From an uncultured Lachnospiraceae bacterium (lineage in GTDB: Bacteria; Bacillota; Clostridia; Lachnospirales; Lachnospiraceae), in contig CAKRVA010000017.1 of assembly GCA_934408585.1 (NCBI GenBank), forward strand, positions 1 to 30,630: a DNA stretch of 30,630 nucleotides. The letters are read 5' to 3'. The translations under genes were made by a program, and so were the position numbers. Shown here piece after piece: positions 13,809 through 21,665 of the stretch. Numbering within the stretch: the stretch's first letter is position 1; each line of letters starts with the position of its first letter. The notes under the pieces were generated by a model. The model was given only the letters and a program-made list of their open reading frames with translations, was not told the origin of the DNA and did not search any database.

Positions 13809-15998
13809 TTATTTTCCGCCAAGTGGAAGAACTACATACGTTTCTTCCCCGGACGTTGCTGCAAGACCATTTTGTAACCAATTATGAACTTCCTTTTCAT
13901 ACTCCCCGGATTCCAGCATGGTTTTAACAAATTCGGAACGGATGCAAAGGTAATCGGAACCATAATATGTCTTCTGAATGCTTTCTATCGTATCCTGTGG
14001 GGTAATCGTTCCTTCGATTACATCCGGGCGATACCACGAAGAACGATAATCAATATCATTAAAAATTACAACTGATTTTTGCGGTATTTCTGCATAAGCC
14101 TCATCCCATTGTCTTGTTACTGCTTCATAATAACAATCTTTCGAATCCATTCCACCTGTTTCAAACAGAGAAACACCGGAAAGTACAATCAGAACCACAA
14201 CAGCTCCTGCGAAAAAATGAAACGGACATTTCCCACGCAGATAGGGAAGCAGTAATCCAATCAGTCCAATGCACAGTAAAAAGGTTGCCGGTTCAAAAAA
14301 GCGGAAATAAAACGTATCCATGGATGACACATAGCGAATGGCAATAAATAAAACGCCATAAACAACTGCCATCGTAATCAGCACCGACTCTTTTGAAAAA
14401 TGTCTGCAATTACTGATGATAAAAAGAAGTATACCAACGATAATAATTGCTACCACCAAAACCTTGATTGGATATGAAAAATTTTCAATAAACTCCGGTA
14501 TCTGAACTGAAAACACATTAAAGAATTCCGTCAACAATGTTTCTATCAGGTCATTCGTAAGGCTCTGATAGTCATCCCACCACATCGTTCTGCTTACTCC
14601 GGATGCCATTCCATTTTTTATTTTATTCAGGAAAAGGTATCCAACGCTTACCATACCGGAAACAAATGCTGTAATGGTAAGTGAAATGATCTTTTTTAAA
14701 ACTTTTTTCTCTTTCTCCCTGCAAAATTGTATCAACAGCAACAAAAGATATAATCCGGTTACTATCCAGACATAAATTCCATAATATCTCGTCAAAAAAC
14801 AGCCAACTCCCATGATGCCAAGAAGCACATACCATTTTGCACCAGGAGTTTCTTCCTTCAGAATTTTGGCAAGAATTAATCCAAAGCATAGCATAAAGAC
14901 CATAAATGGAATTTCACTCCATGTATAGTAACAAAGATTCAAAAATCCAATGTTCGTCAGGCACAATGCATAAAGCCACGCATCCTTCCGGAAGCACACA
15001 CGTAAAATTATCAGAATTACTGCAACCATCAGCATAGCAAGCAGTTTGGATGCAAGATAGGCATTCGTCTTTGTAACCAGCATTACTCCTGCTATCAGTA
15101 ACGGGTAAAGAATCGGCCAATTTGCAAACCAGGTGCGATATCCGGCAAGCTCATCATAAGAAAATCCATTTCCGTTTACAAGATTGATTGCCTCCCGCAT
15201 ATAGCCGGTAGAATCCGCAGAAATATAAATGCCTCTTAAATATGCTCTGGAATAAATGCTGCAACAGATAACCACAAACAATAAAATGAGGAATATATCA
15301 CATCCGTATTTTTCCATCCATTTCTTAAAAGGAATCTGTTTTACCAATGCAAAAATGCGTTCCTTTCCCACCCATAGAAACAATAGCAATATAAGAAATG
15401 CCAGAATACAACAGGGAATCGAAAAGTAGAAAATGTCCCCGTAAGTAACACTTATCGGTTCCACCTCCTGAATCCCCAAAGAGATTCCATATGGCAATGA
15501 CGTATTTTTCTGCCATACCGTTTCTTCAAATGGCAGATTCTCTCCCCAACCTTCCGGAACCTGCATAAAGTAAGGCTCACTACCATCTGCAAGAATCGTC
15601 ATCCGATATTCTTCTCCCTGCATAAAAGAAGCATCTCCGGAAACGGTTACCCATTTTCCGGGTGTAATATCTCCTACCGGAATTGTCTGGTTCATCAGAA
15701 GATTGGCATTGCTGTCTGCAACTGCTATCCGCAAGGTTCCACTGCTTTCTTCTGTCAGATTTACCAGCAAGAGCTGAAAACCGCTAATCGTGAAATCTCT
15801 TTTTGCTTTAAGTGTCACCTCAAGTTCTCTGCCTGCTTCACATTCCACATACACCGGGTCGGGATTTATTGTCGGTTGAATTTCCGTTGTAGCAACACCG
15901 TTTTGTGCTGTATGTGTAAGGACCAGCATTGCTCCCAGAAATATTACCGCAGCAGCTATGGTTAAACACAATTTTTTTATTATTGACTTTTTATTCAT
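13809..15998 (-). CDS. polytopic membrane protein, GT-C-type glycosyltransferase-like
   Basis: About 729 residues. A membrane segment near residues 8-26 is followed by an extracytoplasmic beta-rich stretch (about 35-180), a second membrane segment, then about ten hydrophobic helices. The first loop of that block reads ISADSTGYMREAINLVNG, which resembles the acidic first-loop motif of GT39/GT83-type (GT-C fold) transferases that use lipid-linked sugars. A soluble C-terminal part follows. The acceptor is unknown. The frame opens at 16013, but the ATG at 15998 has GGAG seven bases upstream. It overlaps the FAD oxidoreductase gene by 8 bp. With a GT2 enzyme two genes upstream, a lipid-sugar synthase plus polymer-modifying transferase is a reasonable inference, not shown. 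Confidence 0.65.
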   Translation of the reverse strand: MNKKSIIKKLCLTIAAAVIFLGAMLVLTHTAQNGVATTEIQPTINPDPVYVECEAGRELEVTLKAKRDFTISGFQLLLVNLTEESSGTLRIAVADSNANLLMNQTIPVGDITPGKWVTVSGDASFMQGEEYRMTILADGSEPYFMQVPEGWGENLPFEETVWQKNTSLPYGISLGIQEVEPISVTYGDIFYFSIPCCILAFLILLLFLWVGKERIFALVKQIPFKKWMEKYGCDIFLILLFVVICCSIYSRAYLRGIYISADSTGYMREAINLVNGNGFSYDELAGYRTWFANWPILYPLLIAGVMLVTKTNAYLASKLLAMLMVAVILIILRVCFRKDAWLYALCLTNIGFLNLCYYTWSEIPFMVFMLCFGLILAKILKEETPGAKWYVLLGIMGVGCFLTRYYGIYVWIVTGLYLLLLLIQFCREKEKKVLKKIISLTITAFVSGMVSVGYLFLNKIKNGMASGVSRTMWWDDYQSLTNDLIETLLTEFFNVFSVQIPEFIENFSYPIKVLVVAIIIVGILLFIISNCRHFSKESVLITMAVVYGVLFIAIRYVSSMDTFYFRFFEPATFLLCIGLIGLLLPYLRGKCPFHFFAGAVVVLIVLSGVSLFETGGMDSKDCYYEAVTRQWDEAYAEIPQKSVVIFNDIDYRSSWYRPDVIEGTITPQDTIESIQKTYYGSDYLCIRSEFVKTMLESGEYEKEVHNWLQNGLAATSGEETYVVLPLGGK

Positions 15999-17208
15999 GT
16001 AACTTCTCCACAAGTTTCATTGATAATTCTACTACAAGGTCTGAATTGTAATGGGAATGTTCTCCCCATCTTCCAAGACCATAAACATGATGTTGTTCAG
16101 TAAAATGAAGCAATTTTTCCATAATCTCGGGCTTTTGTATGGTATTCAGCGGATACGCATACTCATTCATATATGTAAAATCAGCCTTTTCTGTGTACAT
16201 AGAAACGCGCTCTTTTCTCGTTTCCAGCCAATAGCCTCTGCTTTCCCGACAAAAGTTATGACGTACCAGTATTCTATGATATGGTTTTTCTTCCTCCGAA
16301 ATATATAACCACTGTGCTTTTGTTGGCAGGTCTTCTGCCACATATCTTGTTTCAATCGCACTGGATTTCAATAAGGAGATGGATTCCTTCATTTCGTGCG
16401 GCATGCCGTGAATCGTTGTAAAGCATTTCCAAGGAATCGTTGTAATGATGTATTGTGCTTCAAAACTGCTTCCCTCGGATGTTATTACCTGATGATTTTC
16501 AAAATCAATTCCGTTCACATCCATCTCATATTTAATTCTGGGTGTGATTTCCAAAGCCATACGGAGCCATAATTCTCCATATCCATACTGCTTCGGATAA
16601 TAAAAAGATGCATGTCCCGGCTGTTCTCCATAAGGCTTATGACACAAACAGGAACGCAGGGTATCTTCAAAGCTTACATTGGGCAGTTTGTTCAGCCAAT
16701 AGGTTCCAAGTTCATCAAGCTCATCCGCAAACATTTTTCGATTATAGGGAAGCATATACATATCTGCTATTTTATCGCCAAGCTTCCAGATAATCCATTC
16801 CTTAAACCGTACCGGCATCTCCACATTACTGTTACATCCTGCTTTTGCAATTGATGCAAGGATTTCCACCTGATGGTCTATATCAAGCTGCCAGATATTT
16901 GCTTCCATCGGATGTCCAATCGTCTGGTCATGAATCACAATCCGGCTGTCTCTTTCAAATAATGTCCATTCTTCTTTCGGCATAAATTGGAACAGGAACT
17001 CATCCACCTTAGGTCTTCTGACATCCAGGAAATGTCCTCCGCCGATATCAAACGGACTTCCATCCACCATAACCGAGCGGCATAAGCCTCCCGCCTCTTT
17101 TTCTTTTTCAAGCACAAGAAAGGATTTTTCTCCTTTTTGTTTCAGCATATTTGCAAATGTTAACCCGGCAGGTCCTGCTCCTAAGATTAAATACTTTACT
17201 TTTTCCAT
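15991..17208 (-). CDS. FAD-dependent oxidoreductase, UDP-galactopyranose-mutase/protoporphyrinogen-oxidase-like
   Basis: A 405-residue protein starting with a dinucleotide-binding fold: YLILGAGPAGLTFANMLKQKG (residues 5-25 region, GxGxxG) and the second signature LEKEKEAGGLCRS. The FDIGGGHFLD block and a C-terminal GLGRWGEHSHYNSD (residues about 380-393) resemble the FAD-binding ends of the UDP-galactopyranose mutase / NAD(P)-binding amine oxidase superfamily. Substrate cannot be deduced. It is embedded between a GT2 glycosyltransferase (13-bp overlap) and a GT-C-like membrane protein (8-bp overlap), which argues for a sugar or polyprenyl-linked substrate over haem synthesis. Only a weak ribosome site is seen, so translational coupling is likely. 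Confidence 0.75.
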   Translation of the reverse strand: MEKVKYLILGAGPAGLTFANMLKQKGEKSFLVLEKEKEAGGLCRSVMVDGSPFDIGGGHFLDVRRPKVDEFLFQFMPKEEWTLFERDSRIVIHDQTIGHPMEANIWQLDIDHQVEILASIAKAGCNSNVEMPVRFKEWIIWKLGDKIADMYMLPYNRKMFADELDELGTYWLNKLPNVSFEDTLRSCLCHKPYGEQPGHASFYYPKQYGYGELWLRMALEITPRIKYEMDVNGIDFENHQVITSEGSSFEAQYIITTIPWKCFTTIHGMPHEMKESISLLKSSAIETRYVAEDLPTKAQWLYISEEEKPYHRILVRHNFCRESRGYWLETRKERVSMYTEKADFTYMNEYAYPLNTIQKPEIMEKLLHFTEQHHVYGLGRWGEHSHYNSDLVVELSMKLVEKLHE

Positions 17209-17909
17209 ATATTTTTCTCGTTTTTCTTCAGTTGAAACAACAGTTTAAGTGCTTCTGTAACCGAACTGCTCTTCAGGCTGGACGCTGTACCGACATAATG
17301 GATTGGTACTTCAACTGTTTTCAGATTTCTACAGTAAAAACGCATTTCCGTCTGATACATATGACCTGTTGATAAAAAATGTTCCAGATTCATATTTTCC
17401 AGAATTGCTCTCTGAAATCCTTCAAATCCGCTTGTCATATCCTTTAACTTTGTTCCTAATACAAAATTGGAAAGAAACGTTCCACCTTTACTCAGAATTC
17501 GACGATATAAGGGTTGCTCCATCATAGAACCACCTTTCATAAAACGCGATCCCCAGACACAGTCATACCCCTCTTCCATCTTTTCCAAAAATTGTGGAAT
17601 TTCTGAAGGCAGATGACTTCCTCCGCCATCCATCTCCAAAATCTGTTCTGCGCCATCGGCAAGTGCCTGCCGAAAGCCTTCGAGGTAGCAACTGATTACT
17701 CCGGTAGACTCCTTATAAAAAATACACTTAACCTTGGAATTTACTGCTTCACGCTCACGGATAATTTCTTCGGTCCGATCCTTGGAATAGCTGTCAATCA
17801 CCGGATACAGGTACAAATTGTCATAGGGCAGCTCCAGAATTTCATCCAGAATCTGCCCCATGGTACGTTCTTCATTGGCTACCGGCATTACAATAATTGT
17901 CTTTTTCAT
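17196..17909 (-). CDS. family 2 glycosyltransferase, polyprenyl-phosphate sugar synthase-like
   Basis: A 237-residue GT-A enzyme. The N terminus KKTIIVMPVANEERTMGQILDE has the nucleotide-binding beta strand typical of GT2 and dolichol-phosphate-mannose synthase-like proteins. VIDSYSKDRTEEII takes the place of the usual VDDGSxDGT, and the metal-binding region reads EMDGGGSHLPSEI, where many relatives have MDADxSH, so the second Asp is Gly. No C-terminal membrane segments are present, so it is a single-domain cytosolic form. It is the first gene of a three-gene unit with the FAD oxidoreductase and the GT-C-like protein. A lipid-phosphate sugar product used by the latter is an inference from this order. 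Confidence 0.8.
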   Translation of the reverse strand: MKKTIIVMPVANEERTMGQILDEILELPYDNLYLYPVIDSYSKDRTEEIIREREAVNSKVKCIFYKESTGVISCYLEGFRQALADGAEQILEMDGGGSHLPSEIPQFLEKMEEGYDCVWGSRFMKGGSMMEQPLYRRILSKGGTFLSNFVLGTKLKDMTSGFEGFQRAILENMNLEHFLSTGHMYQTEMRFYCRNLKTVEVPIHYVGTASSLKSSSVTEALKLLFQLKKNEKNIWKK

Positions 17910-17942
17910 TTGTATATTCCTAACTTCCTTTTCACTCGTTTC

Positions 17943-17972
17943 ATTATAACGTTACATTTACTTCTGCGTCAA
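17943..17972 (-). promoter_or_regulatory. sigma-A promoter for the GT2 - FAD oxidoreductase - GT-C unit
   Basis: On the minus strand TTGACG (17967-17972), 18-bp spacer, TATAAT (17943-17948), about 34 bases before the GT2 start codon. No terminator is seen between the S8 protease stop (18001) and this promoter, so read-through from the protease gene is also possible. Confidence 0.65.
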
Positions 17973-18000
17973 TCAAATATCCTTTACAAATATCCATTAA

Positions 18001-18909
18001 TTACATAAGAAGTTTTTCCATCTGAAGCATTCCCCAACCCTGCTTATTCCAGGATTCTCCCAAATCCTTTGCTGAATATAATAGTTTACGCTTAGCATCT
18101 TCATTTGTCAGATGTGGATACTTCTGCAAAAACAGTGCTAATGCACCAGAAACAATCGGTGTTGCCATAGAAGTTCCGCTCTTTGCTATATAGGGAACTT
18201 TCCGAAATTGTGCATTGCAGGAAACGATTCGTGTTCCGGGAGCCACAATATCCGGCTTGCGTATCGCATAAATACTTGGACCTCTTCCCGAATGATTTTC
18301 ACATAAGCTTTCGCTTTTCCCAAAAAATCCACCTTCATGGCACCCAACAGAAATCACCTGTTTTCCTGCTCCTAATAAAGAAAGGCTCATCGGCTCCGGT
18401 CCATCATTTCCCGCTGCACATACAACGACGAAACTACGTTTCCATGCCTCGTCAATTTTTTCTATCAGCTCCGACATCTGACGGCTTTTGCTCTGCGCAC
18501 CCATTCCAACAGAAATATTGATGATACGGATATTCCATTCCTTTTGATGGTCAAATACCCAGTCTAATCCCTTTAGCATATCATCAATATTTCCCTCGCC
18601 TTTTCGATTTAACACTTTTCCTATCACCAGACGACATCCCGGATGCATTCCACTATACATTCCGCGTGACATTTTTCCATTTCCACCAATACAGCCAGCT
18701 ACATGCGTTCCATGCCCACCATCATCATATAGAAAGGAATGATGATTCACGAAATCATGAAATGCAAATATTCGATTATAAAAATCCGGATGCGGACTAA
18801 TACCTGTATCTAAAACAGCAACCCCTACCGGTGGTTCTGTATTCAGATGATTTAAAATCGGTGCTAAAAGCTTAGGCGTTAAGCCAATTTGTTTTTTTAC
18901 CCGAAGCAT
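18001..18909 (-). CDS. S8 (subtilisin-like) serine protease without signal peptide
   Basis: A 302-residue protease with the complete catalytic triad in family context: Asp34 in AVLDTGISPHPDF, His66 in GGHGTHVAG, and Ser247 in KSGTSMATPIVSG. The oxyanion Asn is in CAAGNDGPE. There is only about 25 residues before the first catalytic block, with no signal peptide, propeptide or anchor, as in intracellular subtilisin-type proteases. GGGAG sits eight bases before the ATG but inside the 3' arm of the terminator of the upstream LRR gene. It is the last gene of the sortase/LRR locus. A role in processing those surface proteins would need export, for which no signal is seen. Confidence 0.9.
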   Translation of the reverse strand: MLRVKKQIGLTPKLLAPILNHLNTEPPVGVAVLDTGISPHPDFYNRIFAFHDFVNHHSFLYDDGGHGTHVAGCIGGNGKMSRGMYSGMHPGCRLVIGKVLNRKGEGNIDDMLKGLDWVFDHQKEWNIRIINISVGMGAQSKSRQMSELIEKIDEAWKRSFVVVCAAGNDGPEPMSLSLLGAGKQVISVGCHEGGFFGKSESLCENHSGRGPSIYAIRKPDIVAPGTRIVSCNAQFRKVPYIAKSGTSMATPIVSGALALFLQKYPHLTNEDAKRKLLYSAKDLGESWNKQGWGMLQMEKLLM

Positions 18910-18954
18910 AAAAAGAACTCCCGGCGTTTTTACTATACTATGCCGGAAGTTCTT
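18910..18954 (-). terminator. terminator of the 907-residue LRR gene, occluding the protease ribosome site
   Basis: Minus-strand arms AAGAACTTCCGGC (18942-18954) and GCCGGGAGTTCTT (18913-18925) form a 13-bp stem (one U.G) with a 16-nt loop, ending in TTTTT directly before the protease ATG. The 5' arm is the last sense codons of the LRR gene; the 3' arm contains GGGAG, the protease ribosome site. Confidence 0.8.
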
Positions 18955-21656
18955 ACTTTGCCTTTATATAAGAAACACAAAACTGCAAGTGCAAGCAGTC
19001 CAATCGTCAAAAACCACTTTGGATGAAGGAAATCACCGGTATCTGGTGTATTGTCTTTATTTCCGGTAATCATTGCTTTTCCATTCTGAACCATTGCACT
19101 TCCACCAAATCCTTCATAATTGTAAATTCCGTATGGTGAAAAATGATTCGCCTCAAAAGAAATATAGGATGTTCCATTTTCTTCCTCAATCTGATATGGA
19201 ACTGCCTCCATCTGACCATCCTGATCAAGCGTTACTACATGAAGATTATCGCTCCTGCTATTATCCTGCATTGGAATACGAACGTTCGCAGATTGCTTTC
19301 CAAGTCTTGTAATCGGAACGGTATCTGTATTATCACGTAATGTAATGTTATATGCTTTTAAATTTACCGGTTCGCGTCCACCGTACAGTTCCCCATACGC
19401 TGCCGTTATCTGTTCTGCCGCATCGGAAGATTCCTCAACATGTAACAGAAACATATCTTCAGATCCATTTACCGAAATCAGATTTTCATCCGACTCTTTC
19501 ACCTGAACACCGGCATTTTGCTGACGAAGCTGATTTCCCTCATCATAAACAAGTCCATAAAAACCATAGATTCCGTCCTCTAATATCGTACCGTTTAATT
19601 CCTGCGTATCCGTAGGAATCATTGCCTTTCCAATATTTCCAAAGGCATAGGTGCGTTCGCTTGCATTATTAATTCTGGAAGAAGAACTTCCCATGATGAG
19701 CTTGGGCAATTCCGTACCCAGAAACGTTACCGTATCTGTTCCACCATTTAAATCATAAGCTCCAATACCAATTTCCTGCACGGATTCTGGAATTGTAACG
19801 GTTGACAACGGACACCCCTGAAAGGCTCCAGCCTTAACAGTCACAAGTCCATTTCCACCATTTACGGTCGCGAGATTTTTACATCCCTGAAAGGCTTCTT
19901 CTCCAATTACCGTAACCGTATCCGGAAGGTTTACCGCTGTAATTCCCATATGGTCTTTAAAAACACCATCGGCAATCTGCTTCACTCCTCCAGGAATATT
20001 TACCACACTGTCACCACCCTGGTATCCGATTAAAATGCCATCTCCGACAATCAAAAATGCTCCCGTTGCCGGATTTCCATTCTCCATAAACGGTGTTTTT
20101 GAGAACGCATATTCTGAGATTTCCGTTACCGAATCCGGTATTTGAACTTCTTTCAGATTATCGCAATGATAAAATGCTCCGTATCCAATCTTCGTCACGC
20201 CATCGGGAATAATAATGGATTCCAGATTGCTTCTTGCAAACGCAAACTCTCCAATTTCTGTAATATCTTCCGGAAAGTCATAGCTTGTCAACTCGGTATC
20301 CTGATAATATGCCTGTGACGCTATTTTATGATTTACTACGGTATATTTTGGAAAACTCTTTCCTTTTTCTGCATTATCCACCAACAGATTGCGAACCTGC
20401 TCATTGCCATCATTGGTATCCGAAGATGTGGATGACGGCTCGGACTGCGATGCAGACATTTGCGATAAATCGACAGTTGTTGTTGGAACATTTCCCTGTC
20501 GCACATTGGCTTTTCCATTATCTATAAAAATCAACGCACGGTTTGTTACAATACTGGACTGTCCTAATAATACTTTGTTTTCAACCGTTTCGGTTTCTTC
20601 CATTAATTGTGCCTGTGTAGGCTGTGGCTCCGGTGACACGTTTTCTGATGTCTCTGTAGATGGAGTCGGTTCATTTCCCGGTACTGCTGATTCCGTCGGT
20701 GCCGCATCAGGAGATGTTGTTAACTGTTCTCCCTGAACGGTACTTGCATTCTGTACATCTTCATATTCCACTTCATCAATCTGTGATTTTTTCAGCTCCA
20801 GACCATAGTCTGCCGCATAAGTTCCTGCCGCTGCATTAATTGTCACATTCGGACATCCGTCAAATGCTGTTTCATGAATGTTTGTCACCGATTCCGGAAT
20901 CTGCACTTCTTTTAAGCTTACACAATCCTCGAATGCCTTTGCTCCAATACTTCTTAACGGAAGCGGAATAGTTACCTGCGTAAGGTTCATGCAGTTTGAA
21001 AAGGCATACGCCGGCACCTCATACAATCCACTTCCCAATGTTACATTCTTCAATGTATTATTTCCCCAAAACGCATATCCCATAACTTCCTTTACGTCGT
21101 TGGAAATATTGAGCACTTCTTTTTGGGATGTTGGAAGCAACAAGTACAGCTTTTCATGATTTTTTCCATATAAAATACCATCTTCCATAAATAACTTTGT
21201 ATTTGCGGAAGATACCGTCAAATCACTCAGGCTTTCACATCCTGCAAAAACACCGCTTCCCAGCTTTCCTACATTGGCTCCGAGAGATACATGTGTCAGA
21301 CGTGGATTATTGCTGAACGCCGCTGTCGAAATATTTTCTACCCGGTCACCAATAACCACCGTTCTGAGGTTATCACAGTTTGCAAAGGCACCGTATCCGA
21401 TGTCTTTTACCTTTCCATCGATTGTAACCTTAACCAGATTATCATTTCCGGAAAATGCTTCTTCGGCAATCGCTGTTACATCATCAGGAATAGACACGAC
21501 TTCCGCCGTGCCTGAATATCGAATTAATGTAGTTCCGTCCATCTGAAAATCAGATGCAGTGCTCGTTGCCTCTACATCTGATACAGGTACCTGGGATACC
21601 ACTATTGCGGTAAGCAATAGCAGCACCCCAATGGTTCTTACTATTTTTCTGTTCAT
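18933..21656 (-). CDS. secreted BspA-type leucine-rich repeat protein with sortase signal
   Basis: About 907 residues: a signal peptide (about residues 5-30), a first block of LRR_5/BspA repeats (about 35-290; units like IGYGAFANCDNLRTVVIGDRV), a Pro/Thr/Ser/Glu-rich linker (about 300-365), a second repeat block (about 430-650), a C-terminal beta domain ending in ISFEANHFSPYGIY, then the signal NTPDTGD-FLHPKWF, a hydrophobic segment and basic tail. It is expected to be wall-anchored. BspA-type LRRs mediate adhesion in several bacteria, but the ligand here is unknown. ATG at 21656 is preferred to TTG at 21662 because AAGGG lies six bases upstream, overlapping the stop of the preceding LRR gene. 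It ends in a terminator that also covers the S8 protease ribosome site. Confidence 0.9.
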   Translation of the reverse strand: MNRKIVRTIGVLLLLTAIVVSQVPVSDVEATSTASDFQMDGTTLIRYSGTAEVVSIPDDVTAIAEEAFSGNDNLVKVTIDGKVKDIGYGAFANCDNLRTVVIGDRVENISTAAFSNNPRLTHVSLGANVGKLGSGVFAGCESLSDLTVSSANTKLFMEDGILYGKNHEKLYLLLPTSQKEVLNISNDVKEVMGYAFWGNNTLKNVTLGSGLYEVPAYAFSNCMNLTQVTIPLPLRSIGAKAFEDCVSLKEVQIPESVTNIHETAFDGCPNVTINAAAGTYAADYGLELKKSQIDEVEYEDVQNASTVQGEQLTTSPDAAPTESAVPGNEPTPSTETSENVSPEPQPTQAQLMEETETVENKVLLGQSSIVTNRALIFIDNGKANVRQGNVPTTTVDLSQMSASQSEPSSTSSDTNDGNEQVRNLLVDNAEKGKSFPKYTVVNHKIASQAYYQDTELTSYDFPEDITEIGEFAFARSNLESIIIPDGVTKIGYGAFYHCDNLKEVQIPDSVTEISEYAFSKTPFMENGNPATGAFLIVGDGILIGYQGGDSVVNIPGGVKQIADGVFKDHMGITAVNLPDTVTVIGEEAFQGCKNLATVNGGNGLVTVKAGAFQGCPLSTVTIPESVQEIGIGAYDLNGGTDTVTFLGTELPKLIMGSSSSRINNASERTYAFGNIGKAMIPTDTQELNGTILEDGIYGFYGLVYDEGNQLRQQNAGVQVKESDENLISVNGSEDMFLLHVEESSDAAEQITAAYGELYGGREPVNLKAYNITLRDNTDTVPITRLGKQSANVRIPMQDNSRSDNLHVVTLDQDGQMEAVPYQIEEENGTSYISFEANHFSPYGIYNYEGFGGSAMVQNGKAMITGNKDNTPDTGDFLHPKWFLTIGLLALAVLCFLYKGKVRTSGIV

Positions 21657-21665
21657 ATTCAACCC

